Assembly (NCBI RefSeq): GCF_014905175.1
Contig: NC_057789.1
Coordinates: 24,920,555-24,984,554 of the forward strand
Direction: 5' to 3'
Source: Aphidius gifuensis
Taxonomy: Eukaryota; Arthropoda; Insecta; Hymenoptera; Braconidae
DNA: 64,000 nt
Positions 33,100-45,335 of the stretch are shown one piece after another. The notes under the pieces are model-generated. The model made no database searches. It saw nothing but the letters and a program-made list of their open reading frames with translations, and was not told the origin of the DNA. A program made the translations under genes and the position numbers. The number at the start of each line of letters is the position of its first letter. The stretch's first letter is position 1.

Positions 33100-35679
33100 T
33101 TTATTTTTTGTGAGCAATCCTCATTATTTGTATCATACTGAACAGATGCATTGTATGATTCTTGATTGATGTTATTAAAAATAGATTCTTTATAAATTTC
33201 AGTTGAATTAAATTAATTACGTCCAATATTAAGCTAGGGTATAGTCTTTAAATTGCTAAAAAAATCAGGCTCAGGTTTACTAATTATGTTTGAGTGAAAA
33301 CTCAAGTATTCAAGTTTTGTATTTTCATTAAAAATATTATTTGGAAGACGTCTTAAGATATTTTTACTCATAAATAATACTTCCAAATTGTATAAATTAT
33401 TGAAAGTATCATGATCAATACCTGACAGTGAATTTGATTGAACATTTAATTCAATTAAAGATGTTAATCCTGTAAATATTTCTCGTGAAAGAAATTTTAA
33501 TTTATTACATTGCAAATGTAAAATTTGAAGCTCAAACAAATTTTTAAAAGTATTAGCCTCAAGACATGTAAGTTTATTGGATCTCAAATCCAACTTTATC
33601 AGGTTTTCCAATCCATTGAATATTTCTTGTGAAAGATGTGTTAATTTATTAACACTGATATTTAAAGATGCCAGTTTGGACAAGTGTTGAAAAGTATTTG
33701 GCTCAATACTTGTCAGTTTGTTTGATTGTAAATTCAATTGTCTTAAAGATTTCAATTCATTGAATACTCCTGGTGAAAGAGTTGTTAAATTATTTTGACT
33801 TAAATTTAATTCTCTAAGATTGGCCAAGCTGCTAAAAGTATCAGGCTCAATGTTTGTCAGCTTGTTTGATTGTAAATCCAGCTCTTCTAGAGATTCCAAT
33901 CCATTAAATATTTCTTGTGAAATGATTGGTAAATAATTTTCATTGAGTTTTAATTCAGAAAGATTGGTCAAGTGATTGAAAATATAAGGCTCGAGATATG
34001 TCAATTGATTTGACGACAAATTTAAATGACGTAGTGATTTTAATCCATCAAAAACTCCATATGGAAGAAGTATTAAATTATTTTTGCTGATATCTAAATA
34101 GGTGATATTAGACAAATTGTTAAATGTTCCAGCCTCAAGATTTGTTAGTTTGTTTGAATTTAAATCCAATATAGTCAGAGATTTCAATCCATTGAATATT
34201 CTTGGTGGAAGTGATGTTAAATCATTATTATTGATTCTCAACTCGTTGAGATTGGACAAGCTATCAAAAATATCAGTCTCAAGAATAAAAAGTTTGTTCC
34301 GGTCCAATGACAAATGACTGAGACATTTTAATTCATCAAATATACCATGTGGTAGATAAGCCAAGCTGTTACGACTGATGTTTAATTTGTAGAGCTTGGT
34401 TAATTTCTTAAATATATTAGGCTCAAGATAATCCAGTTTATTTGATTCTAAATTTAACGAATTTAGCAGCTTCAATTCATCAAATAATTCTGGTGGAAGA
34501 GTTGTTAAATTATTATTATTTATTTTTAATTCCCAGAGCTTGGACAAGACAAAGAATGTATAAGGGCTAATACTTTCCAGTTGATTATAATTTATATTCA
34601 ACCAACGTAGAGATTTCAAGCCAAAAAATAATTCCTCTGGAATAGATCTTAAATAATTATTTTTGATATCTAAATATTCAAGATTTGACAAGTTATTGAA
34701 AGTACTAGAGTGAAGATGTGCCAGTCGATTTGCATTCAAGTCTAACCAAGTCAGTGAATTTAATCCATTGAATATATCTTGTGGAAGTAATAATAAACTG
34801 TTACTATTAATTTTTAATTCTTCGAGACTGGACAAATTTTTGAAGGTATCAGGCTCAATTTTTTCCAGGTTGTTTGATTGTAAATACAATTTTTCTAAAG
34901 ATTTCAATCCATTAAATACACCTTGTGGAAGAGATGTTAATTTATTATTATTTAAGCTTAATTTGTGGAGGTTGGATAAATCATTGAATATATCAGGTTC
35001 AAGCTTTGTAAGTCCATTTGATTCCAAGTGTAACCAATGTAGTGATGTCAAGCCAATAAATAATTCTTTTGGAAGAACTGTCAAATTATTTTTTTTCAAA
35101 TCTAAATATTGAAGATTTGACAAGTTATTGAAAATTTTAGGCCCAAGATCTTTCAGTTTATTTGATTCCAAATCCAACCAACGTAGTGATTTTAATCCAT
35201 TGAATGATTCTTGTGGAAGTGATTGTAAATCATTGGCATTGATTTTTAATTCATTTAGATTGACCAAGTTGGTGAATACATTGGCAACAAGATGTGTCAA
35301 TTGATTTAATTCCAAATTTAATTCACAGAGTAAATCCAGTCCATTAAAAACTCTTTTTGGAAGTGATGTTAATTTTTTTTTACTCATATCAATTGCTTTG
35401 GTTGAAGAACAAACATTTTCCATATAAAAAACCGAAGTTGGATCACAAAAGTATTCTTTGTATGCTGTTGCTAAAACATAAATTTAATAAAAATTATTTT
35501 CTTATTAATAACAGTTTAAATAAATATAAAAATAACTTACTTTTAATTGTTGATTGCTTGTCATTATCAAATGGTTCATCTGCAACTTGACCTTGTAATT
35601 TTAACTCATCAACAAGTGGTCTCATTTCATCATCAGCTGTTTGTTCTTCTAATACAACATCCTCATCAACGTTAACCAT
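33100..35679 (-). CDS. LRR gene B: long LRR protein, C-terminus cut by nonsense codons
   Basis: Exon 1 (35679-35541) and exon 2 (35470 to a stop at 33234) join in phase 1 to give 791 residues. It is a close duplicate of gene A: the same acidic leader with one residue inserted (EEQTADDEMR) and three residues missing before KQST, the same two-Cys cap and about 28 LRRs. In-frame TAG at 33236..33234 after FFSNLKTIP and a TAA seven codons later interrupt the homologous tail. Beyond them STEIYKESIFNNINQESYNA still reads in frame down to about 33100. It may work as a shortened protein or be an early pseudogene. The conserved E-box at 36023-36028 and leader intron suggest it is still transcribed from the same type of promoter as gene A. 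Confidence 0.7.
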
Positions 35680-36278
35680 GATTTTGTTATTATTTTTTCT
35701 GTAAATAATAATGTTTAATAAATTATATCAAATGTCATTATCAAGTTTTAATATTTTAAAGAAAATACCTTTTTTTTTTTACACAACAATAAATAAATAA
35801 AAAATTTAAAATAATAGTTTCTACTTACCAACGATTTTGCGGTTTTTCAAATTAACTTGAGATAAAAAAAAATTGGTTATGTTAATTAAATATTTGTCAA
35901 GAAATTAGTAAGACGTATCATCAACGTTTTGTACAGATATACTAGGAAATATTTATGATTCAACCAACACATGCCTCAGGAAAACTCGAAATTAGTAATA
36001 GCAACTCCCCACAAATTATAGCCACGTGCTTTTATTTATGAAATGAATGAAAAATAAAATGAGTGATGGAAACAAACCATAATTCGTTTTTTCTAGGAAA
36101 AAGAAACTAGAAAATATATAGTAAATATTTTTTTTTCCCTCAAAAATTAATATTTAAATCAATTCATTGTAATAATTATATATTAATAATTAATTATTAT
36201 ACATTTTAATATTACCAAAAATTAAAAAACTAATTATTATTATTATTATTAATATTATTTATCAGTAGATTAAATACA
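35680..36278 (-). promoter_or_regulatory. 5' UTR, leader intron and promoter of LRR gene B
   Basis: Same layout as upstream of gene A: leader-intron acceptor before about 35695, donor near 35827, CACGTG at 36023-36028. The farther part is AT-rich spacer aligned with the region left of copy 2 of the foldback element. Confidence 0.5.
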
Positions 36279-36422
36279 TAAAAAGTGTTGTAACAATTGA
36301 GATTAATTATTAGAAAATTTAAATGAAATGTTTATTAGCACATTTGCACATTTGAATGAAAGATATATATTTAATTTTTTGATACAAATGTTTTGATAAA
36401 TCCTAATTATTACATATTCTAT
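36279..36422. mobile_element. Foldback (MITE-like) element, copy 3
   Basis: Begins ATAAAAAGTGTTGTAACA and ends TAATTATTACATATTCTAT. More diverged arms than copy 1 but the same order of words. It lies 3' of intact gene C. Confidence 0.5.
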
Positions 36423-36605
36423 TAATTCATTTGTTTTTTGTTTAAATTATAATTTTTATATTTTGAATATTGTCACTTTAAAATTACAGTTTTTTTTTTT
36501 ATTTTTAAAATTTTATTATTGATTTTCTACATGAGATACTATAATTCATACAAAATAGGAATTAATTAATTAATTAATTTTGTTTAGTTTAATTATTGAA
36601 AATAA

Positions 36606-38305
36606 TTAATAAATTGTTTGAAAAAAGCAATCCTTGTCATTTATAATATCATATTGATCAAATTCATTGTATGTTTCTTGCTTGATACTTTTAATAACAG
36701 ATTCTTTATAAATTTCAGTTAAATTAAATTGATTATTTTGAATATTGAGCTGATATAATTGAGTCAAATTGTTAAAAACTTGAGGTTTAATTTCACTAAA
36801 CTTGTTTGATTGTAAACACAAATCTCCAAGTTCTTTATTATTATTAAAAATATCAATTGGAAGATGTGTTAAGTTATTATAACTTAAATCTAAGCTTTGT
36901 AAATTGTAAAAATTATTAAAAGTATCAAGCTCGAGATGTATCAGTGTATTTGATCTAACATTTAATCCAATTAAAGATGTTAATCTTGTAAACATTTCTC
37001 GTGAAAGAAATGTTAAATTATTATTTTGCAAATGCAAAATTTCAAGCTTATACAAATTTTTAAAAGTATCAGCTTCAATATATGTAATTTTATTTGATGC
37101 CAAGTCCAAGTTTTCTAGGGATCTCAATCCATTAAATACTAGTTGTGGAAGATATGTTAATTTATTATTCCTGAGAAGTAAATATTTAAGATTACCCAGG
37201 TAATAGAATAAATCAGGTTTGATATGTGTCAACTTGTTTGATTCCAATGTCAAATATGTTAGCTTTGTCAAACTATCAAATATACATTGTGGAATATATG
37301 TTAAATTATTATTTGAAAGATCTAAAACATCGAGGCTGATCAAGTCTTTGAAAATAGTTGAGTCAAGACGTGTCAGATTATTTAATTTTAATGACACTCG
37401 TTTTAGCTTTGTCAATCCCTTAAATATATTTTTTGGAAGAGACGTTAATTTATTATCATCCAGGAATATAGATTCAATTTCAGTCAGGTTACTAAACAAA
37501 TCAGGTTCAAGAGTTGTCAAATTGTTTTCACTAAAAATCACATCACCTGCATTATCAAATCCATAGAAAATATCTGATGGAAGAGATGTTAAATTTCTTC
37601 TACTTAAACGATGAAAGGGTTTTAAGTATCTACTACAAGTATATGGTTCATAATAAATAGTACTTGAATTACAAAAGTATTTATGGCATGTTTGTTCTGA
37701 AACAATAAAAATTTTAAATTTTAAAAAAAATCTTTTTAATAATTAAAGTTGAAAAATTAATAACTTACTTCGAGCTATTGATTGATCATCAGGCAAGGAA
37801 TATATGGCAGGTAGAACATGGTCCTCAGTTATTGAACAATAACTTACTATATCACGATATTCATAATAGCGTGTTGACAATGCTCCCTAAAATTAAATTT
37901 TAAAAATAAATGCATTAAAATTTTTTTAATTACACAGTAAAAATATGTCGTTAATTATTTATAATATTAAATTATGGTAATTTTTTGTTTTTTATTATTA
38001 AAAAAATCAATTAAAAAAAACATGTTTACATAAACAATAATAATTGTGTAAAATAAATTTTAAAAAATGTTTTAAGCTTGAAATATTTTTATAAATATAA
38101 TATAATGATTAAATATTTTTATATTATTTAAAAAAAAAATAAATAAACCATGTGTTTGCATGATTAACGTGACGCGTGTTTTAATTGATAATTTAATTTT
38201 TTTTCCATAACGTTATAAAATTTATTTTAAATTATTATTTTTAATTACCCCAATTAGACAATTTATCAAGACTGCAATAATTATGGATCTCGTCATCATC
38301 ATCAT
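36606..38305 (-). CDS. LRR gene C: secreted LRR protein with signal peptide
   Basis: Three exons on the minus strand: 38305-38249 (phase 0), 37886-37769 (phase 1) and 37696-36606, give 421 residues. Exon 1 is a signal peptide: four Met, TRS, then the hydrophobic IIIAVLINCLIGG. Exon 2 encodes a short acidic linker (YYEYRDIVSYCSITED...). Exon 3 starts with the Cys cap (CHKYFCNSS ... YTC), aligned with the cap of genes A, B, D and E, and holds about 13 LRRs of 24 residues ending in FNLTEIYKESVIKSIKQETYN. No membrane segment or GPI signal, so it is probably a soluble secreted protein. It is the best candidate for the ancestral form of the cluster because its signal exon is retained. Expression site is unknown; venom gland is a reasonable guess given the likely host taxon. 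Confidence 0.8.
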
Positions 38306-39075
38306 CAGCTTGATAATGAGTTTCAATGAACAGTGGTCAACTGATCACGTTGCAATTTGCAAAAAATTTATTTTGCACAGGTATTTTCACAGGTTATGGA
38401 GATGAAATTAGTGCTTTCTTTTTTGGCAAATTCATGAATTTTCAACACCATGAAAGCCTATAAAAATTCAATAGAAACCTGTATACCACATGGTACCACA
38501 CGCAGGTGTAGCATTTTTGCATAGAGATTTACAATAGAAAGATACACAATAGAGTGTCTCTCCTCTCTCTCCCTCTCAATCAAAGCTATAGAAATATTAT
38601 TAACAAAAAAAAAGAAGAATATAAATAAAATATCTAACAATCAAGATTCATTAAAACATAAATTTTATTTAAATATTTTGTGAATTTAATAAAAAAACAA
38701 TACTGATCCTAATAATATTATTTAAAAATAGCAGCTTTTTATTAATTGCATTTATTATTAATTTAATACTCAAGCACTATCACCTCTAATAATAATATGT
38801 AAAACTAGAACAACTTGTTCATTTATATTTCATTGGACAACATGGTGTTTTTTAATTTTCTATTTTTTTTTATTCACTTATTATTGATCTCAAAAAATAT
38901 AGAAACAAATGGCAAAAAAAAAAAAGGAAAATTTTAATAAAATTAGTAAAAATAAATTGATTTTTTATAGCATGAATTTATTAAAAGTTGCTTCAAATAG
39001 AAAAAAATGTTGGGCTTAAAATTCAAGCTAAGCTTGCTTTTCATTGAGCAGAACACAACATTCAAAGTCCAGTGT
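38306..39075. other. Spacer between LRR genes C and D
   Basis: Holds the promoter of gene C on the minus strand (CT-rich tract at 38560-38580, CCACATGGTACCACACG near 38489) and, farther right, the 3' flank of gene D. An LSm8 fragment lies within it and is listed separately. Confidence 0.5.
38742..38820 (-). pseudogene. LSm8: LSm8 exon-3 fragment, copy 1
   Basis: On the forward strand the run tatcacctctaataat and then ctagaacaacttgttc match the LSm8 exon 3 / intron 3 boundary at 26486-26551. The copy has a 3-base insertion and has lost the splice donor (gtaagt region changed to gcttgagt on the minus strand), so it is dead. Orientation is the same as the parent gene. Confidence 0.65.
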
Positions 39076-41302
39076 TTAATTAAAGTTGTCAGTTGAAATG
39101 TCTGGGCTAATATTTTTATTCATATATAAAATTTTAAGTTTTGGCAAGTTGCTGAAGGTATCAGGCTTAACACTTGTCAGATAATTTGAGTATAAATCTA
39201 AACAATATAGAGATTCCAATCCATTGAATATTTCTTGTGAAAGATGTGTTAATTTATTAACACTGATATTTAAAAATGCCAGTTTGGACAAGTGTTGAAA
39301 AGTATTTGGCTCAAGACTTGTCAGTTTGTTTGATTGTAAATTTAATTGTCTTAAAGATTTCAATTCATTGAATACTCCTGGTGAAAGAGTTGTTAAATTA
39401 TTTTGACTCAAATCTACCTCTTTAAGATTGACCAAACTGCTAAAAGTATTTGGCTCAATAATTGTCAGCTTGTTTGATTGTAAATCCAAGTCTTCTAGAG
39501 ATTCCAATCCATTAAATATTTCTTGTGAAAGGATTGTTAAATAATTACCATTGAGTTTTAATTCATAAAGATTGGTCAAGTCATTGAAAATATTAGACCC
39601 AAGATATGTCAATTGATTTGATGACAAATTTAAACGACGTAGTGATTTCAATCCATCAAAAATTCCAGGTGGAAGAAATGTTAAATTATTTTTGCTGATA
39701 TCTAAATAGGTGATATTGGACAAATTGTTAAATGTTTCAGCCTCAAAACTTGTTAGTTTGTTTGAATTTAAATCCAACATAATCAGAGATTCCAATTTAT
39801 TAAATATATCTTTTGGAAGTGATGTTAAATCATTATTATTGATTCTCAACTCGTTGAGATTAGACAAGCTATCAAAAATATCAGGCTCAAGAGTCATAAG
39901 TTTGTTCCAGCCCAATGACAAATGACTCAGACATATTAATGTATGAAATACATCATGTGGTAGACAAGTTAACTTGTTTCTACTGATGTTTAATTTGTAC
40001 AGGCTGAGTAAGTTTTCAAAAATATTAGGCTCAAGATGTTCCAGTTTATTTGATTCTAAATTCAACGAATTCAGTAGCTCCATATTTTTAAAAGTATAGC
40101 GTGAAAGAGTTTTAAAACAATTATCATTGATTTTAAATTCCCAGAGTTTGGAAAAGTCAAAGAACCCATAATACCCCATATATGTCAGTTTATTTGAGTT
40201 TAAATGCAACCAACGTAGTGATTTCAAGCCATCCAATTGTGGAACGGTTCTTAAACAATTATTTTTTAAATCTAAATATTCAAGATTTGACAAGTTTTTG
40301 AAAATGTTAGAGTCAATGTTAAAATTTTCCAGTTGATTTGAATCCAAGTATAACCAAGTCAGTGAATTTAATCCATTGAATATATTTGGTGGAAATCTTT
40401 TCAAACTATTATTATTGATTTTTAATTCATCGAGATTGGACAAAGTTTTGAAGGTATCAGGCAGAAGACTTTCCAAATTGTTTGATTGTAAATACAATTT
40501 TTTTAGAGATTTTAATTCATTAAATACACCACGTGGAAGAATTGTTAATTTATTATTATTTAAATTTAGTTTGTAGAGATTAGATAAATCATTGAAGGTA
40601 TCAGGCTGAAGACTTGTAAGTTTATTTGATTCCAAGTGTAACCAATGTAGTGATGTCAAGCCAATAAATAATTCTTCTGGAAGAAGTGTTAATTGATTTC
40701 GTTTTAAATCTAAATATTGAAGATTTGACAAGTTATTGAAAATTTTAGGCTCAAGATATTCCAGTTGATTTGATTCTAAATCCAACCAACGTAATGATTT
40801 TAATCCATTAAATAATTCTTGTGGAAGTGATTCTAAATTATTGTCATTGATTTTTAATTCATTGAGATTGACCAAGTTGGTGAATACATTGGCATCAAGA
40901 TGTGTCAATTGATTTGATTCCAAATTTAACTCAACAAGTAAATCTAATTTATCTAACAATCCACGTGGAAGTGATGTTAATTTTTTGTTACTCATATCAA
41001 TTTCTGTGGTTGAAGAATCATCACAAATATTTTCAATGTAAAAAACAAAACTTGGATCACAAAAGTATTCTTTGTATGTTATTGCTGAAATATAAATTTA
41101 ATAAAAATTATTTTCTTATTAATAACAGTTTAAATAAAAATAAAAATAACTTACTTTCAATTGTTGATTGCTTTTTAGATATGTCATTATCAAATGGTTC
41201 ATTTGCAACTTGACCTTGTAATTTTAATTCATCAACAAGTGGTCTCATTTCATCATCTGTTTGTTCTTCTAACACAGCATCTTCATCAACATTAACCATC
41301 AT
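39076..41302 (-). CDS. LRR gene D: LRR protein with acidic leader exon
   Basis: Exon 1 (41302-41155) and exon 2 (41084-39076) join in phase 1 to give 718 residues. The leader is the acidic exon (VNVDEDAVLEEQTDDEMR, then KLQGQVANEPFDND), with no signal peptide. The Cys cap has an inserted Asp pair (ENICDDSSTTEIDMSNKKL) shared with gene E. About 25 LRRs follow, again alternating in 48-residue pairs, ending LYMNKNISPDISTDNFN. This ending replaces the EIY...ES tail of genes A and C. An LSm8 fragment lies about 250 bases beyond its 3' end. The E-box position upstream reads CATGTG (41616) instead of CACGTG. Confidence 0.8.
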
Positions 41303-42183
41303 TTTGTTATTATTTTTTCTGTAAATAATAATGTTTAATAAATTATATCAAAATGTCATTATCAAGTTTTAATATTTTAAAGAAAATGTCTTATTTTTTA
41401 CACAACAACAAATAAATTAAAAAAATTAAAAATAATAGTTTTTACTGACCAACAATTTTGTGATTTTTTAAATTAATTTGAGATAAAAAAAAATTGGGTG
41501 TTATATTATGTCAAGAAATCAGTAAGATACGATGTGCTGTCATCATAACATAATTCAAGCAAAGCATAGCTCAGAAAAACTCGACAAGACAATTTGTAGC
41601 AATTATTGTAATAACCATGTGGTTTTATTTATAAACAAAAATAATGAAAAATAAAAAATGAGTGATGGAAACAAACCATAATTCGTTTTTTCTAGGGAAA
41701 AATATCTAGAAAATATAGTAAATATTTTTTTTTTCCTCAAAAAAACACACCAGAGAGAAGTCTAATTTTATTTAAATATTTTGTAAATTTAATAAGAAGC
41801 AAAATTGATCCTAATAATATTATTTAAAAATTGCAGTTTTTTATTAATTGCATTTATTATTAATTTAATACTCAAGCACTATCACCTCTAATAATAATAT
41901 GTAAAACTATGACAACTTGTTCAACATCTTCATTTATATTTCATTGGACAACATGGAGTTTTTTAAATTTCAATTTTTTTTATTTACTGATTGTTGATCT
42001 CAAAAGATATAGAAACAAATAGCAAAAAAAAGGGAAAAATTTTAATAAAAATAGTAAAAATAAATTGATTTGTTATAACATGGATTTATTAAAAGTTGCT
42101 TCAAACAGAAAAAAATGTTGGCTTTAAAATTATAGCTAAGCTTGCTTTTCATTGAGCAGAACTCAACATTCAAAGTCCAGTGT
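41303..42183. other. Spacer between LRR genes D and E
   Basis: Contains the 5' UTR, leader intron and promoter of gene D (minus strand, to about 41720), then the 3' flank of gene E, which is nearly identical to 38640-39075 and includes another LSm8 fragment. Confidence 0.5.
41862..41935 (-). pseudogene. LSm8: LSm8 exon-3 fragment, copy 2
   Basis: The same fragment as at 38742-38820, extending slightly farther into exon 3 (acaacttgttcaacatcttcat against the parent's acaacttgttcaacaccttgattcat). Broken in the same way, so both copies descend from one capture followed by duplication with genes D and E. Confidence 0.65.
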
Positions 42184-44404
42184 TTAATTAAAGTTGTCAG
42201 TTGAAATGTCTGGGCTAATATTTTTATTCATATATAAAATTTCAAGTTTTGGCAAGTTGCTGAAGGTATCAGGCTTAACACTTGTCAGATAATTTGAGTC
42301 TAAATCCAAACAATATAGAGATTCCAATCCATTGAATATTTCTTGTGAAAGATGTGTTAATTTATTATCATTGATATTTAAAGTTGCCAGTTTGGACAAG
42401 TGTTGAAAAGTATTTGGCTCAAGACTTGTCAGTTTGTTTGATTGTAAATTTAATTGTCTTAAAAATTTCAATTCATTAAATACTCCTGATGAAATAGTTG
42501 TTAAATTATTTCGACTCAAATCTACTTGTTTAAGATTGGCCAAACTGCTAAAAGTATCAGGCTCAATAATTGTCAGCTTGTTTGATTGTAAATCCAACTC
42601 TTCTAGAGATTTCAATCCATTAAATATTTCTTGTGAAAGGATTGTTAAATAATTACCTTTGAGTTTTAATTCATGAAGATTGGTCAAGTCATTGAAAATA
42701 TTAGGCTCGAGATCATCCAATTGATTTAATGACAAATTCAAACGACGTAAGGATTTTAATCCATCAAAAGTTCCAGGTGGAAGAAATGTTAATTTATTTT
42801 TGCTGATATCTAAATAGGTGATATTGGACAAATTGTTAAATGTTTCAGCCTCAAAACTTGTCAGTTTGTTTGAATTTAAATCCAATACAGTTAGAGATTC
42901 CAATTTATTAAATATATCCTTTGGAAGTGATGTTAAATCATTATTATTGATTCTCAACTCGTTGAGATTGGACAAGCTATCAAAAATATCAGGCTCAAGA
43001 GTATCAAGATGGTTCCAACCCAATGATAAATGACTCAGACATATTAATGTATGAAATACATCATGTGGTAGACAAGTTAAAATGTTTCTACTGATGTTTA
43101 ATTTGTAGAGCTTGGATAAATTGTTAAAGATATTAGGCTCAAGATGTTCCAGTCTATTTGATTGTAAATTCAACGAATTCAGTTGCTCCATTTTTTCAAA
43201 AGTGTAGTGTGGAAGAGTTTCAAAAGAATTGTTATTGATATTAAATTCCCAGAGTGTAGGCAAGTCCAATAATTCATGATATCTCATATGTGCCAGTTCA
43301 TTTAAGCTTAAATGCAACCAACGTAGTGATTTCAAGCCATTCAATTGTAAAACTTCTCTTAAACAATTATCTCTTAAATCTAAATATTCAAGATTTGACA
43401 AGTTTTTGAAAATACCAGAGTCAAGATGAAGCAGTCGATTGGAATCCAAGTATAACCAAGTCAGTGAATTTAATCCATTGAATATATCAAGTGGAAAATA
43501 TGTCATACTATTATTACTAATTTTCAATTCATCAAGATTAAACAAATTTTTAAAGGTATCACGCTCAAGCTTTTTCAGACAGTTGGATTGTAAATACAAT
43601 TTTTCTAAAGATTTTAATCCATTAAATACACCTTGTGGAAGAGATGTTAATTTATTATTATTTAAGTTCAGTTGGTAGAGGTTGGATAAATCATTGAAGG
43701 TATCAGGTTCAAGACTTGTAAGTCCATTTGATTCCAAGTGTAACCAATGTAATGATGTCAAGCCAATGAATAATTCTTTTGAAAGAACTGTTAAATTATT
43801 TTTTTTCAAATCTAAATATTGAAGATTTGACAAGTTATTAAAAATTTTAGGCTCAAGATCTTTCAGTTTATTTGATTCCAAATCCAAAAAACGTAATGAT
43901 TTCAATCCATTGAATATTTCTTGAGGAAGGGATTCTAAATTATTGTCATTGATTTTTAATTCATTGAGATTCACCAAGTTGGTGAATACATTGGCATCAA
44001 GATGTGTCAATTGATTTGATTCCAAATTCAACTCAGTAAGTAAATCTAATTTATGTAACAATCCACGTGGAAGTGATGTTAATTTTTTGTTACTCATATC
44101 AATTTCTGTGGTTGAAGAATCATCACAAATATTTTCAATGTAAAAAACAAAACTTGGATCACAAAAGTATTCTTTGTATGTTGTTGCTAAAACATAAATT
44201 TAATAAAAATTATTTTCACATAAATATCAGTTCAAGTAAAAATAAAAATAACTCACTTTCAGTTGTCAATTGCTTTTCAGATATGTCATTATCAAATGAT
44301 TCATTTGCAACTTGACCTTGTAATTTTAATTCATCAACAAGTGGTCTCATTTCATCATCTGTATGTTCTTCTAACACAACATCTTCATCAACGTTAACCA
44401 TCAT
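42184..44404 (-). CDS. LRR gene E: LRR protein with acidic leader exon
   Basis: Exon 1 (44404-44257) and exon 2 (44186-42184) join in phase 1 to give 716 residues. It is a near duplicate of gene D in leader, Cys cap, repeat order and the ending ISPDISTDNFN; the units are 3.1 kb apart. About 25 LRRs. Differences are clustered at solvent-exposed x positions of the LRR (for example in the fifth to eleventh repeats), which would fit diversification of a binding surface, but this was judged by eye. No signal peptide or membrane span. The upstream E-box position reads CATGTG at 44691. Confidence 0.8.
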
Positions 44405-45335
44405 TTTGTTATTATTTTTTCTGTAAATAATAATGTTTGTTAAAATTGCCTTTTTTCTTTACACAACAATTAACTTAAAAAATTCAAAATAGCATTTTTT
44501 TATTGACCAACAATTTTACAATTTTTTAAGTTAATTAGTTTTTATATTAAATTGTTAAGAAATCAGTAAGACACGTTGTGCTATCATCAAAGTTTTGTAC
44601 AGAAATACTGAGAAATACATATAATTCAAGAAAAACATAGCTGAGGACAGCTGAGGAAAATTCAACAAAACCTCCATAAGTCATAAAAACCATGTGGTCT
44701 TATTTATAAACAAAAATAATGAAAAATATAAAAAAAAAAAAAAATAAGTAAACACTGTGATGTAAACAGACCATAATTGTTTTTTTCTAGGGAAAAAGAA
44801 ACTATTTAATGCTATTTAAAATATAATAGTAAATACTAAATATTAATATTCAATTCAATTTATTATAATAATAATTATATATTCTAATTTTACCAACAAT
44901 TAAAAGAATTAATTATCAATATTAATATTATTGTTTGTTATTGTTTTGAATATTCAAATCAAGTAGATATCTAGAGATATTTCATTTAATTTTGTTTCAT
45001 TTGCTGATCTAGTTTTATCTGGTGATTAAATCAACTTCACGGTGGGTGGGGGGCAAGGAAAAAGAAAATATTATTATCGTTTGGCAGTTTGGATGTGTGT
45101 CTGAATCTGTCAAGTGTGTTTATAAAATTAATAATTTATAAATATTAATTAATTGTTAAATTAATATTATTAAAATACTTTTCTAGTATTTTTTTTTCTG
45201 TCAATTTATTTAATCATCGTCGTTTATAGATCTATATTTTTTATTAACATTTACACCATCAAGTTATTGTTATTTAAAAAGTGTCAATTATTATTATTGT
45301 TGATTTTATTAATTAATTAATAATATATTATCAAT
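44405..45335. promoter_or_regulatory. Divergent promoter region, LRR gene E / vinculin
   Basis: The left part holds the leader intron and promoter of gene E on the minus strand. The right part, with a G-rich patch at 45040-45055 (GGTGGGTGGGGGGC) and a GC-richer stretch to 45120, is the probable vinculin promoter and 5' UTR on the plus strand. No ORF. Confidence 0.5.

Larger units (their letters stand above)
29220..44404 (-). repeat. Tandem LRR gene cluster (A-E plus relics)
   Basis: Five minus-strand genes in one run, with A and B forming one similar pair (3.87 kb apart) and D and E another (3.10 kb apart), and the secreted gene C between them. Truncated gene-C-like tails sit 3' of A and of B, so the ancestral unit was probably a C-type gene beside an A-type gene. 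No unrelated intact gene interrupts the run. Confidence 0.8.

Noticed and set aside
29220..44404. Plus-strand ORFs of 60-115 residues inside the LRR exons
   Set aside because: They recur at the same place in each repeat and are antisense shadows of the LRR coding pattern.
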